The position numbers and the translations under genes were made by a program. A stretch of DNA of 51,023 nucleotides. Source: Egibacteraceae bacterium. Its GTDB lineage: Bacteria > Actinomycetota > Nitriliruptoria > Euzebyales > Egibacteraceae. A model generated the notes under the pieces. It ran no database searches and was not told the origin of the DNA. It saw only the letters and a program-made list of their open reading frames with translations. The DNA lies in the NCBI GenBank assembly GCA_040905805.1, contig JBBDQS010000031.1, forward strand, positions 1 through 51,023, in the 5' to 3' direction. Each line of letters starts with the position of its first letter. The first letter of the stretch is position 1. Of the stretch, positions 45,401 through 51,023 are shown one piece after another.

Positions 45401-46958
45401 GCCGGCGAAGATCGTGCCCGGCCACGGGCACCGCTGCCCGAGCGTGATGGTGTCGTCCAAGCGTGCCGTGGAGTTCCTCGACCACCTCGGGTGCGGGCGG
45501 CGTGCCTCGGCAAAGCGCATCCCCGACGCGATCCTGCGGTCACCGCGGCCCACGGTGCTGGCCTTCCTCCAGGGCCTGTTCCTGGATGCGTACGCGTCGG
45601 TGACGCACGTGCCGAAGCTCGCGATCTGCCTGGACGCCCCCAAGCTGCTCGACGACCTCCAGGCCGTGCTCACCAACCTCGGCGTCGTCCACGGCCGCAT
45701 CAGCAAGTACAACGTGGAGTACGGCAAGACCTACGACGAGGTGTACGCGGTCGGCGGGCACGCCGGACGGCTGTCCCAGCTCGTCCCGTTCATGGAGCCT
45801 GACAAGGCGGCCCGTGCCGCAAAGCTGCCGCTGGAGATGTCGTCCCACGCCACTGCAGACGTCGTGCCGGGCGTCAGCGGGCGCGAGCTGTACGAGCTGA
45901 TCCCGAAGGGCCGCCCGGGACGCAACGCGAAGGGCACGGGGCGGCAGCGCTGGAGGTTCCTGTGCGACGAGCGCACCCGGCACGTGAGCCGCCACACCCT
46001 GGAGCGCTTGGCCGTGGAGCCCGGTGTCACGCTGCCGGCATGGCTGCGGTCCGTCCTGGATGACGGGCTGTACTTCAGCCCGATCGAGTCCATCAAGGAC
46101 GCGGGGCAGCGCGACGTCTACGACATCTCTGTGCCCGCCACCCACGCGTTCGTCGGCAACGGCATCGTCAATCACAACACGGTGAACACGCCGGAGTCTT
46201 CCACGGTGGAAGACATCGAGGGCATCTACACCGAGGGCTGGAAGCTCGGCCTCAAGGCCCTGGCGATCTACCGGGACAACTGCAAGGTCGGCCAGCCGAT
46301 GTCGATCGACAAGAAGAAGTCCGAGCCGGCATCCACGACCGAGGAGGCCGAGCAGCACGGGATGGTGCGCCGGCGGCTGCCCAAGCAGCGGCCGAGCCAG
46401 ACGATCTCGTTCCAGGTCGGCGACGCCGAGGGCTACCTGACGGCGGGGGAGTACCCCGGTGACGGGCTCGGCGAGATCTTCGTCAAGCTCGGCAAGCAGG
46501 GCTCGACGCTGTCGGGGGTGATGGACGCGTTCGCGATCAGCGTGAGCCTCGGGCTGCAGTACGGGGTGCCGCTGGAGGCCTACGTCACCAAGTTCACCAA
46601 CATGCGCTTCGAGCCGGCGGGCATGACCGACGACCCGGAGGTGAAGTTCACCAGCTCGATCGTGGACTACATCTTCCGGCGCCTGGCGATCGAGTACCTG
46701 CCGACCGACAAGCGCCACGAGCTGAACATCCACACCCTGGAGGAGCGCAACGCCGCCCTCGACGTCGGCTACCCGCCGCCGGCCAGTGCCCCGACCGTGG
46801 ACGTCGAGGGCCAGACCCGCCTGCCGGTGGACCGGCCGCTGCCCGTGGATGACCTCTACGGCGACGCGCCCCTGTGCTTCACCTGCGGCATCAAGATGCA
46901 GCGCGCCGGCTCCTGCCACGTCTGCCAGTCCTGCGGCACGACCAGCGGTTGCTCGTGA
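42429..46958 (+). CDS. nrdJ: Vitamin B12-dependent (class II) ribonucleotide reductase precursor with two inteins
   Basis: The frame encodes 1509 residues; without inteins of 153 and 440 residues the enzyme is 916, normal for NrdJ. It reduces ribonucleotides using adenosylcobalamin. Visible features are LNWYTEEGMIFKGGSGAG, GTIKSGGKTRRAAKM, the catalytic NPC-SE motif, QASVIAPTGTIGFLMDCD, and a C-terminal CxxC-rich tail (CFTCGIKM, CHVCQSC). Intein 1 enters directly after the Cys of NPC-SE, the thiyl-radical position in the family. Intein 2 follows SGAISK before TVN. Start ATG 42429 has AGGGAG upstream. Two AT-rich patches (43092-43139, 44478-44606) stand out in the otherwise GC-rich gene. Confidence 0.96.
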   Translation: MVITRNALQAVPSGSGTGLRIDRFFTTEGTHPYDELEWELRDAVITDWKTGAVAFEQRDVEFPASWSMNATTIVAQKYFRGHLGTPERERSVRHMIDRVADRITAWGRKDGYFADDDSARVFNEELKSILVNQRAAFNSPVWFNVGVPDTPQQASACFILSVEDKMSSILNWYTEEGMIFKGGSGAGVNLSKIRSSREHLAGGGEASGPVSFMRGADASAGTIKSGGKTRRAAKMVILDVDHPDIEEFIWCKSREEAKARALREAGFDMDLDGKDSGSVQYQNANNSVRVTDEFMAAVEADADFALKAVTTGEALKTVKARELMRQIAQAAWECADPGVQYDTTINDWHTTPNAGRINGSNPCCFTGDTLVETVDGPVRFDVLQKMAEAGEALPAVRSFDLAAGTHVHRQVNHVWVAGHTARLVEVVTEGGLALRCTPDHRFLTEAGSYVEAQDLEVGQRLRGVGADSDRTDRVAQVADRILDAPVAVFDLEVDDTHNFAVSTDAQSVRHGVVVSNSEYMHLDNSACNLASLNLRKFEADGVFDTEAFQRAVEIVFTAQEIIVGNSSYPTEKIGENARKYRQLGLGYANLGSLLMSQGLAYDSDEGRAWASTITALMTGHAYRTSAELAKVQGPFEGYAADRDGMLRVIAKHKDAAEAIDERLAPANILAAAKQSWHDALAIGTENGIRNAQASVIAPTGTIGFLMDCDTTGIEPDLGLVKTKKLVGGGSMRIVNQTVPVALKRLGYQPEQVEAIVAYIDEHATIEGAPAFRDEHLPVFDCAMGERSIAPGGHIRMMAAAQPWLSGAISKCVTGETLLPTEDGLIRIESLHQGEEADSFRPEVREVASLGGGQKTDAFYFGGRRTVRRMTLRSGHTVTGTENHRVMVATAVGPVWRYLDEVQPGEYVAMQYGAERWSQLPARFDDFTPAPAYGSQKPIAVPDQMTEELAFLLGAYAAEGHTTGSNWTIYITNTVPSVLERVKAAWESELGLPAKIVPGHGHRCPSVMVSSKRAVEFLDHLGCGRRASAKRIPDAILRSPRPTVLAFLQGLFLDAYASVTHVPKLAICLDAPKLLDDLQAVLTNLGVVHGRISKYNVEYGKTYDEVYAVGGHAGRLSQLVPFMEPDKAARAAKLPLEMSSHATADVVPGVSGRELYELIPKGRPGRNAKGTGRQRWRFLCDERTRHVSRHTLERLAVEPGVTLPAWLRSVLDDGLYFSPIESIKDAGQRDVYDISVPATHAFVGNGIVNHNTVNTPESSTVEDIEGIYTEGWKLGLKALAIYRDNCKVGQPMSIDKKKSEPASTTEEAEQHGMVRRRLPKQRPSQTISFQVGDAEGYLTAGEYPGDGLGEIFVKLGKQGSTLSGVMDAFAISVSLGLQYGVPLEAYVTKFTNMRFEPAGMTDDPEVKFTSSIVDYIFRRLAIEYLPTDKRHELNIHTLEERNAALDVGYPPPASAPTVDVEGQTRLPVDRPLPVDDLYGDAPLCFTCGIKMQRAGSCHVCQSCGTTSGCS
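43518..43976 (+). other. NrdJ intein 1 (153 aa mini-intein) in the catalytic NPC-SE motif
   Basis: Begins Cys (CFTGDTLVE) and ends GVVVSN before extein Ser. Block B is CTPDHRFL and block F is VFDLEVDDTHNF. It has no endonuclease domain. The penultimate residue is Ser instead of the usual His, a known but uncommon variant. Confidence 0.93.
44859..46178 (+). other. NrdJ intein 2 (440 aa, LAGLIDADG type) in the SGAISK-TVN motif
   Basis: Begins CVTGETLLPTEDG and ends IVNHN before extein Thr. Block B is TGTENHRVMV, block F DVYDISVPATHAF. LAGLIDADG helices are FLLGAYAAEG and FLQGLFLDAYA; the second has an atypical end, so endonuclease activity is uncertain. Confidence 0.93.
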
Positions 46959-46972
46959 TGTTGCATCTCTTA

Positions 46973-47908
46973 GAGCGTGTTTGAGAGGGGTGTTGTAGCG
47001 GTTCCATCGTTCTGAATCACATTGCTGTAAGTATGCGGTGGCATGGCTACTTCCCCCCGTCCTGGCCGCCCCCGGTACCCCTCCGATGTGACCGACCAGC
47101 AGTGGACGCTGATCGAGCCGCTGCTGCCCCAACCCAACACTGATGGGCGTCCCGAGAAGCACGCGCGCCGCGAGCTCGTCAACGCGATCTTCTACGTGCT
47201 GCGCACCGGCTGCGCGTGGCGGCAGCTGCCCCACGACTTCCCGCCGTGGCAAACGGTGTACTGGTACTTCGCCCGCTGGCGCGACGACGGTACCGTGGAC
47301 CGCATGCACGACGCGTTGCGCGACCGGTTGCGCGACGCGGTGGGCCGCGACCCGATGGCCTCGGCGGGCATCGTGGACGCCCAGTCGGTCAAGGGTGCGG
47401 ACACCGTGGGGCGCGACAGTCGCGGCTATGACGCGGGGAAACGCTGCAACGGCAGGAAAAGACACGTGGTCACCGACACCCTCGGGCTGTTGCTGGTCGT
47501 GATGGTCACCGCCGCCAGCGTGCAGGATCGCGACGGCGGCAAGCGGGTGCTCGATCGGCTGCGCTTCGCGATGCCGTCGGTGGCCACGGTGTTCGCCGAC
47601 GGTGGCTACGCCGGCCGGCTGGTGGCCTACGCCCGGCGGGTGCTGCGCATCGCGGTGGAGGTCGTGCGCAAGCCCGCCGACCAGGTCGGCTTCTCGGTGT
47701 TGCCGCGCCGCTGGGTGGTCGAGCGCACACTCGGATGGATCGTGCTGTGCCGCCGGCTGCGCTGCGACTACGAACGCCGCACCGACACCGCCGAGGCGAT
47801 GACCAAGTGGGCCATGATCGGCATCATGACCCGCCGACTCGAACCCGGCCCCGGCCGTCGCCCGTGGCAGCCCGCCACCACCAAGTAACTCCCATCTCAA
47901 ACACGTTC
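46973..47908. mobile_element. Complete IS5-family element (IS1031-like)
   Basis: The 936-bp element has imperfect inverted repeats (19 of 22 match; GAGCGTGTTTGAGA at the left, GAACGTGTTTGAGA inward from the right) and a TTA duplication at 46970-46972 and 47909-47911, the TNA type of the IS1031 group. It lies 14 bases after the nrdJ stop, between that gene and a strong terminator. Confidence 0.9.
47043..47888 (+). CDS. IS5-family transposase
   Basis: The 281-residue transposase has the N-terminal DUF4096-like domain (YPSDVTDQQWTLIEPLLP, RTGCAWRQLPHDFPPW) and a DDE core: Asp in VDAQSVKG near residue 117, Asp in FADGGYAG near 184 and Glu in VVERTLGWI near 224. It is full length with the stop codon inside the right inverted repeat. 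No frameshift is seen, so the element is probably active. Confidence 0.93.
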   Translation: MATSPRPGRPRYPSDVTDQQWTLIEPLLPQPNTDGRPEKHARRELVNAIFYVLRTGCAWRQLPHDFPPWQTVYWYFARWRDDGTVDRMHDALRDRLRDAVGRDPMASAGIVDAQSVKGADTVGRDSRGYDAGKRCNGRKRHVVTDTLGLLLVVMVTAASVQDRDGGKRVLDRLRFAMPSVATVFADGGYAGRLVAYARRVLRIAVEVVRKPADQVGFSVLPRRWVVERTLGWIVLCRRLRCDYERRTDTAEAMTKWAMIGIMTRRLEPGPGRRPWQPATTK

Positions 47909-48024
47909 TTACACGTACAGCAATTGCGGAGTTGCACGCTTCGGGCCGCCCGCGGAGACCGGTTGACATCAGACCACGATCCCCCTCGCCACCCCACCGA
48001 CGGCGGATTCGCACACGCAGGACT

Positions 48025-48061
48025 CGGGCGGGGCATCGACAGGAGCCCCGCCCGTTCTATT
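48025..48061 (+). terminator. Strong Rho-independent terminator
   Basis: CGGGCGGGGC (48025-48034) pairs perfectly with GCCCCGCCCG (48045-48054) around a 10-base loop, followed by TTCTATT. It probably ended the nrdJ transcript before the IS5-type element pushed it away. Confidence 0.8.
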
Positions 48062-48080
48062 CCACACCCGACGGGGCATC

Positions 48081-49904
48081 GTGGCCCCCGCTGACCCCGC
48101 GCCCGCAATGCCGGTCGAGATGGCGCGCGCCGACTTCGGTAAGGTCTTCAACGAACTCTGCCACCTAGTCGCGCTGTCACGGACAAGTAAGATCCCCCAG
48201 GTCGTGGAGTCCCTCGTCCAACGGGCGCTCGTCTACGGCACCCCGCCCGACGCCTACGACGCTCAGACCATCTCCCGCTGGGTTGCCAAGCAGTACGGCG
48301 CCGCCATCCCCGCCAGCGAAGTGGAATTCGCGCTAGACGGGCTCGTGCGCGCAGGTGCCGCGTCGCGACCTGCCGGCCACTTCCTCCTGACTGAGTCCCG
48401 CAAGGCCGGCGTCCAGCGCGTCGTGGAAAAGGCCCGCGAACTCGAGACGCGCGTCCGCGCCGAATGGTTGAGTGAACTGCATGACCGGGAGATCGCCTCG
48501 AGAGTCGAACACGAACGGCTGTGGGCGTGCCTGCGGGCGTACATGCTCCGGGTCCTGCGACGGCACGGCGCCCTCGCAGCGCACGTCCTCAACCCGTCGG
48601 TGCCGACTGAGAGCGGCGTCGCCGGTGACCTGAACACCTTCCTCGCCGAGGCCGGTTCGGAGTCAGGCATCCACAGCAGCGAAGCGGGCGGCGTCCGGCA
48701 GGCCGTCAACCTGTTCTTCGAGGAACCGTCCGGCGACCGCACCGCCTACATCGCTCAGCACCTCGATGCGGCGTTCACTTTCTTTGCCCTCTCCGAGCCC
48801 GACTCGACCGCCGCCTACCTGCGCGGCCAGATGCAGCCGCTGGACGTGCTGGTCGACACCAACTTCGTGCTCGACCTGCTCTTCGGCGGTGAGGACGACC
48901 ACATCGCGGTGGAGCTCGTCTCGTTCGTGCGAGACAACAAGCTGCCAATCCGACTGCTGTACCACGAAAGGACGCGTAGGGAGCTGTCGGCCACCCTCAG
49001 CGCCATCGGCGCCAATCTGCGACGCAGGCATTGGTCGCAGTCCTTGTCGAGGGCGCACCTGAGGGAGCACCGAGGCGGCGGGGTGCTTCGCAAGTACCAC
49101 GAGCTTAACGCGAAATGCCCCACGGACCCGGACGTATTCATGGGTCGCTACGAGAACCACCTGACCGAGGAGCTACGGACCTTCGGCATCGAGGCGTGCG
49201 TCCCCTCCGACAGGGAGCCGGAAGCTGATGAGCGGCGTCACCTTCTCGTGGCTGAGTACCAAGCGTTCGTCAAGGAGCACCGTCCCGACAAGGAGAAGCG
49301 GTACGAGACTGCCGACCACGACATCGCCGTATGGCTGGCCGTGCAGGAGCGGCGACGGAAGGGGGCGACCTCAACGCTGGAAAGCGGGGCGCTATTTCTC
49401 AGCAACGATCAGTTCTTCCGGTTCTTCGACGATAAGGTGCTTCGCGGGCTGCATTCCGTGACCGTGGTCCTACCCCGGACGCTGCTGCAGGTGCTGCGTC
49501 CGTTCGCCACCCCAAGCGGCGACTACGACCGGCGGTTCGTCAAGGCCTTCGCAGCTGCGGAGTTCCGGACCGCCCACAGTGACTATGAGAAAACAACGGC
49601 GGAGTTGATGTCGCATTTGGCCGCCTTCGGTGACCTGCCGGAGGAAACCGCCGTGAAGGTGCTGGGCGACGAGCTGCTCCGCACACGCCTCGAGAAGGTG
49701 CGGGGGACCGACGACGCCGGGAAGCTGGTTAGAGACAAGGTCATCGACCTCAACGCCTCGCTTGTCGCCGAGCGGGACGCCTCACGCGAGCTGCTATCCG
49801 CTGAAGAGTCGGAGGCCACAGACTTACGGCGGCACGTAAAGCTTGCTTTCCGCACTTCTCGGCGGCGTTTTAGCGCCAGCGGGAGCGGGGGTCGTTGTCG
49901 ATGA
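48081..49904 (+). CDS. PIN-domain protein of unknown family, 3' end fused into an IS
   Basis: The frame from GTG 48081 gives 607 residues; ATG 48108 and 48120 are alternative starts and no clear ribosome site decides. A helical N-terminal half (VFNELCHLVALSRTSKIPQVVESL) precedes a PIN-like nuclease domain from about residue 253. It has the expected acidic set: Asp in LVDTNFVLDLLF, Glu in RTRREL, Asp in TADHDIAVWLA and Asp in LSNDQFF. A helical C-terminal region follows. The last 20 or so residues read into the IS1634-like element, so the natural C terminus is probably lost. Less GC-biased codons and flanking IS elements suggest acquisition. An RNase role in defence is inference only. Confidence 0.7.
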   Translation: MAPADPAPAMPVEMARADFGKVFNELCHLVALSRTSKIPQVVESLVQRALVYGTPPDAYDAQTISRWVAKQYGAAIPASEVEFALDGLVRAGAASRPAGHFLLTESRKAGVQRVVEKARELETRVRAEWLSELHDREIASRVEHERLWACLRAYMLRVLRRHGALAAHVLNPSVPTESGVAGDLNTFLAEAGSESGIHSSEAGGVRQAVNLFFEEPSGDRTAYIAQHLDAAFTFFALSEPDSTAAYLRGQMQPLDVLVDTNFVLDLLFGGEDDHIAVELVSFVRDNKLPIRLLYHERTRRELSATLSAIGANLRRRHWSQSLSRAHLREHRGGGVLRKYHELNAKCPTDPDVFMGRYENHLTEELRTFGIEACVPSDREPEADERRHLLVAEYQAFVKEHRPDKEKRYETADHDIAVWLAVQERRRKGATSTLESGALFLSNDQFFRFFDDKVLRGLHSVTVVLPRTLLQVLRPFATPSGDYDRRFVKAFAAAEFRTAHSDYEKTTAELMSHLAAFGDLPEETAVKVLGDELLRTRLEKVRGTDDAGKLVRDKVIDLNASLVAERDASRELLSAEESEATDLRRHVKLAFRTSRRRFSASGSGGRCR

Positions 49905-50208
49905 TCTGTATGGACAGGGCTTCGAGTTCGGCGGTGAGGTTCTTGAGGGTGCGGGCGTTGTCGAACCAGGGCTGGTAGTCGGGTAGCTGCTCGGCGGTGA
50001 GCACGCGGGTGACGGTCTTGTTGTTGACCTTGCGGGTCCAGGAGTTGTAGGGGCCGTGCAGGGCGGGCGGGTCGGCGTGGCAGCGGCAGTTGGTCTTGCC
50101 GCAGCGGGCCATGCGGGTGGCGATGCTGCCGGGCAGCACGAAGCCGAGCTGGCTGAGTCGTTCGGCGATGCGACGTTGCGTTCGGCGTTGCGCGGCGGTG
50201 GGGGGCAC
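49870..50208 (-). CDS. DUF6788 protein of an IS1634-like element
   Basis: The 112-residue protein contains a CGKTNCRCHADPP zinc-knuckle-like motif and LHGPYNSWTRK, typical of the DUF6788 family found divergent from IS1634-type transposases. The start GTG 50208 has GAAGGA six bases upstream. The in-frame extension further upstream would run into the divergent transposase. Its role in transposition is unknown. Confidence 0.8.
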   Translation of the reverse strand: MPPTAAQRRTQRRIAERLSQLGFVLPGSIATRMARCGKTNCRCHADPPALHGPYNSWTRKVNNKTVTRVLTAEQLPDYQPWFDNARTLKNLTAELEALSIQIIDNDPRSRWR

Positions 50209-50251
50209 CAGGGGTCCTTCGGTGTCGGTTACACGGTCCTGCCCGTGGTCC

Positions 50252-50264
50252 GTAGTATAACTAC
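50252..50264. promoter_or_regulatory. Palindrome in the divergent IS promoter region
   Basis: GTAGTATAACTAC is a perfect 13-base palindrome with an ATA centre between the DUF6788 and transposase genes, further framed by GTCC and GGAC. It contains -10-like sequences on both strands and could be an autoregulatory site. Confidence 0.45.
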
Positions 50265-50305
50265 TTAGGACACGGTGGCGCAAGGCTGGCGGCGAGGAGG
50301 ACGCG

Positions 50306-51023
50306 GTGGCCGACAACGACGGGTTCACACTGACGAGCGAGGTGCTGGGGCCGCTGCCGGTGGTCAACGCCTACCTGGAGCGCATGGGCGTGGAAGGGCT
50401 GCTGGACCGGTTCGTGCCCCACGACGACCGTCGGCTCAAGCTCGCGCCCGCGGCCGCGCTGGGGGTGGTGGTGCGCAACCTCGTGCTGGGCCGCGAGCCG
50501 GTGTACGCGCTGGGGCGGTGGGCGGCACCGTTCGACCCGACGCTGCTGGGCTTGGAGCCCGGCGAGGTCGAGCTGTGCAACGACGACCGGGTGGGGCGCA
50601 TGCTGTCCCGGCTGTTCGACGCTGACCGGGCGTCGCTTTCGACCCGGCTGGTGCTGGATGCGATCGCCGCGTTCGACATCGACACCTCCCAGCTGCACAC
50701 CGACACCACGTCGATCCGGTTCACCGGCCTGTATGCCGACGCCGACGGGCGTGCCCGCGGCGGCAAGGCGACCCCTGCGGTTGTGCACGGTCATTCGAAG
50801 GACCACAGGCCCGACTTGCGCCAGCTGGTGTGGTCGTTGACCGTGACCGCCGACGGGGCGGTGCCGGTCTGCTACCGGGTGGCCGACGGCAACGCCACCG
50901 ACGACAGGTTGCACGTGCCGGTGTGGGACGAGCTCGTGGCCATGCTCGGCCGCGCCGACTTCCTCTACGTCGCCGACTCGAAACTGGCCACCCGGCCCAA
51001 CATGAACCACATCGCCGGCGGCC
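50306..51023 (+). CDS. IS1634-family transposase (DUF4277), 3' part beyond the right edge
   Basis: GTG 50306 has AGGAGG five bases upstream. The N-terminal domain (VLGPLPVVNAYLERMGVEGLL, near residues 12-32) is DUF4277, followed by a DDE transposase core with LHTDTTSIRF (first Asp) and YVADSKLAT (second Asp). The frame is open to the window edge with 239 residues visible. The catalytic Glu lies outside. Confidence 0.9.
   Translation, partial: MADNDGFTLTSEVLGPLPVVNAYLERMGVEGLLDRFVPHDDRRLKLAPAAALGVVVRNLVLGREPVYALGRWAAPFDPTLLGLEPGEVELCNDDRVGRMLSRLFDADRASLSTRLVLDAIAAFDIDTSQLHTDTTSIRFTGLYADADGRARGGKATPAVVHGHSKDHRPDLRQLVWSLTVTADGAVPVCYRVADGNATDDRLHVPVWDELVAMLGRADFLYVADSKLATRPNMNHIAGG

Larger units (their letters stand above)
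49870..51023. mobile_element. Left part of an IS1634-like element, continuing past the right edge
   Basis: A divergent DUF6788 gene and transposase gene mark the element. The exact left end lies near or just before 49870, inside the end of the PIN gene frame; it cannot be fixed because the matching right end is not in the window. Confidence 0.75.

Noticed and set aside
48081-49904. VapBC-type toxin-antitoxin pair
   Set aside because: The protein is far larger than VapC and no small antitoxin gene precedes it.
1-51023. tRNA or rRNA genes
   Set aside because: I saw no cloverleaf-like or rRNA-like sequence; a tRNAscan or Infernal run would be the proper test.

Overview
This is high-GC actinobacterial chromosomal DNA. 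A complete mce operon, three intact actinobacterial SOS boxes of the form CGAAC-N4-GTTCG, a mycobacterium-like gene order and degenerate S-layer-homology (SLH) repeats on secreted proteins all point that way. My best guess is a deep-branching actinobacterium of the Nitriliruptoria/Egibacter/Euzebya type. That guess is inference from gene content, not a database result.

Left flank (1-4400) is accessory DNA. The 5' part of a DUF222/13E12-type gene leaves the left edge and has an SOS box on its own promoter. Next to it sits a complete IS66-family element (1631-4294) with 23-bp inverted repeats and a perfect 8-bp target duplication. The element carries only a TnpC-type transposase and, translationally coupled to it, a DUF4338 gene, the family that includes DruA of the Druantia anti-phage system.

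Lipid-uptake block (4454-15982): an alpha-methylacyl-CoA racemase gene diverges from a ten-gene mce operon. The operon encodes two YrbE permeases, six Mce proteins, an Mce-associated protein and the MceG-type ATPase. The genes overlap by 1-4 bases except at the junction of the two yrbE genes, so the operon looks translationally coupled. Import and CoA-ester processing of a sterol-like or branched lipid is a reasonable inference.

Core block (16029-42020) has an order recalling the pgsA3-recA-miaB-miaA-dapF-hflX-lexA-nrdR region of mycobacteria. It runs: mycothiol-dependent isomerase-like protein, RodZ-like protein, pgsA, cinA, thpR, a PQQ-type sugar dehydrogenase with SLH repeats, a second SLH protein, recA (two inteins), recX, surface and small proteins, miaB, an Rv2728c-like gene, miaA, dapF, hflX (apparent frameshift), a small membrane protein, a large STAND/SARP-type regulator (apparent frameshift), lexA, a divergent LysM gene of the YneA/ChiZ type, a DJ-1/PfpI protein and nrdR. 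SOS boxes precede recA, lexA/LysM and the DUF222 gene.

Right block (42021-51023): nrdR and nrdJ diverge across a 408-bp region holding a DnaA-box cluster and a candidate NrdR box. nrdJ contains two inteins and two short AT-rich patches at catalytic motifs. An IS5-family element (46973-47908, TTA target duplication) lies 14 bases after nrdJ. It is followed by an unrecognised PIN-domain gene whose 3' end runs into an IS1634-like element that leaves the right edge.
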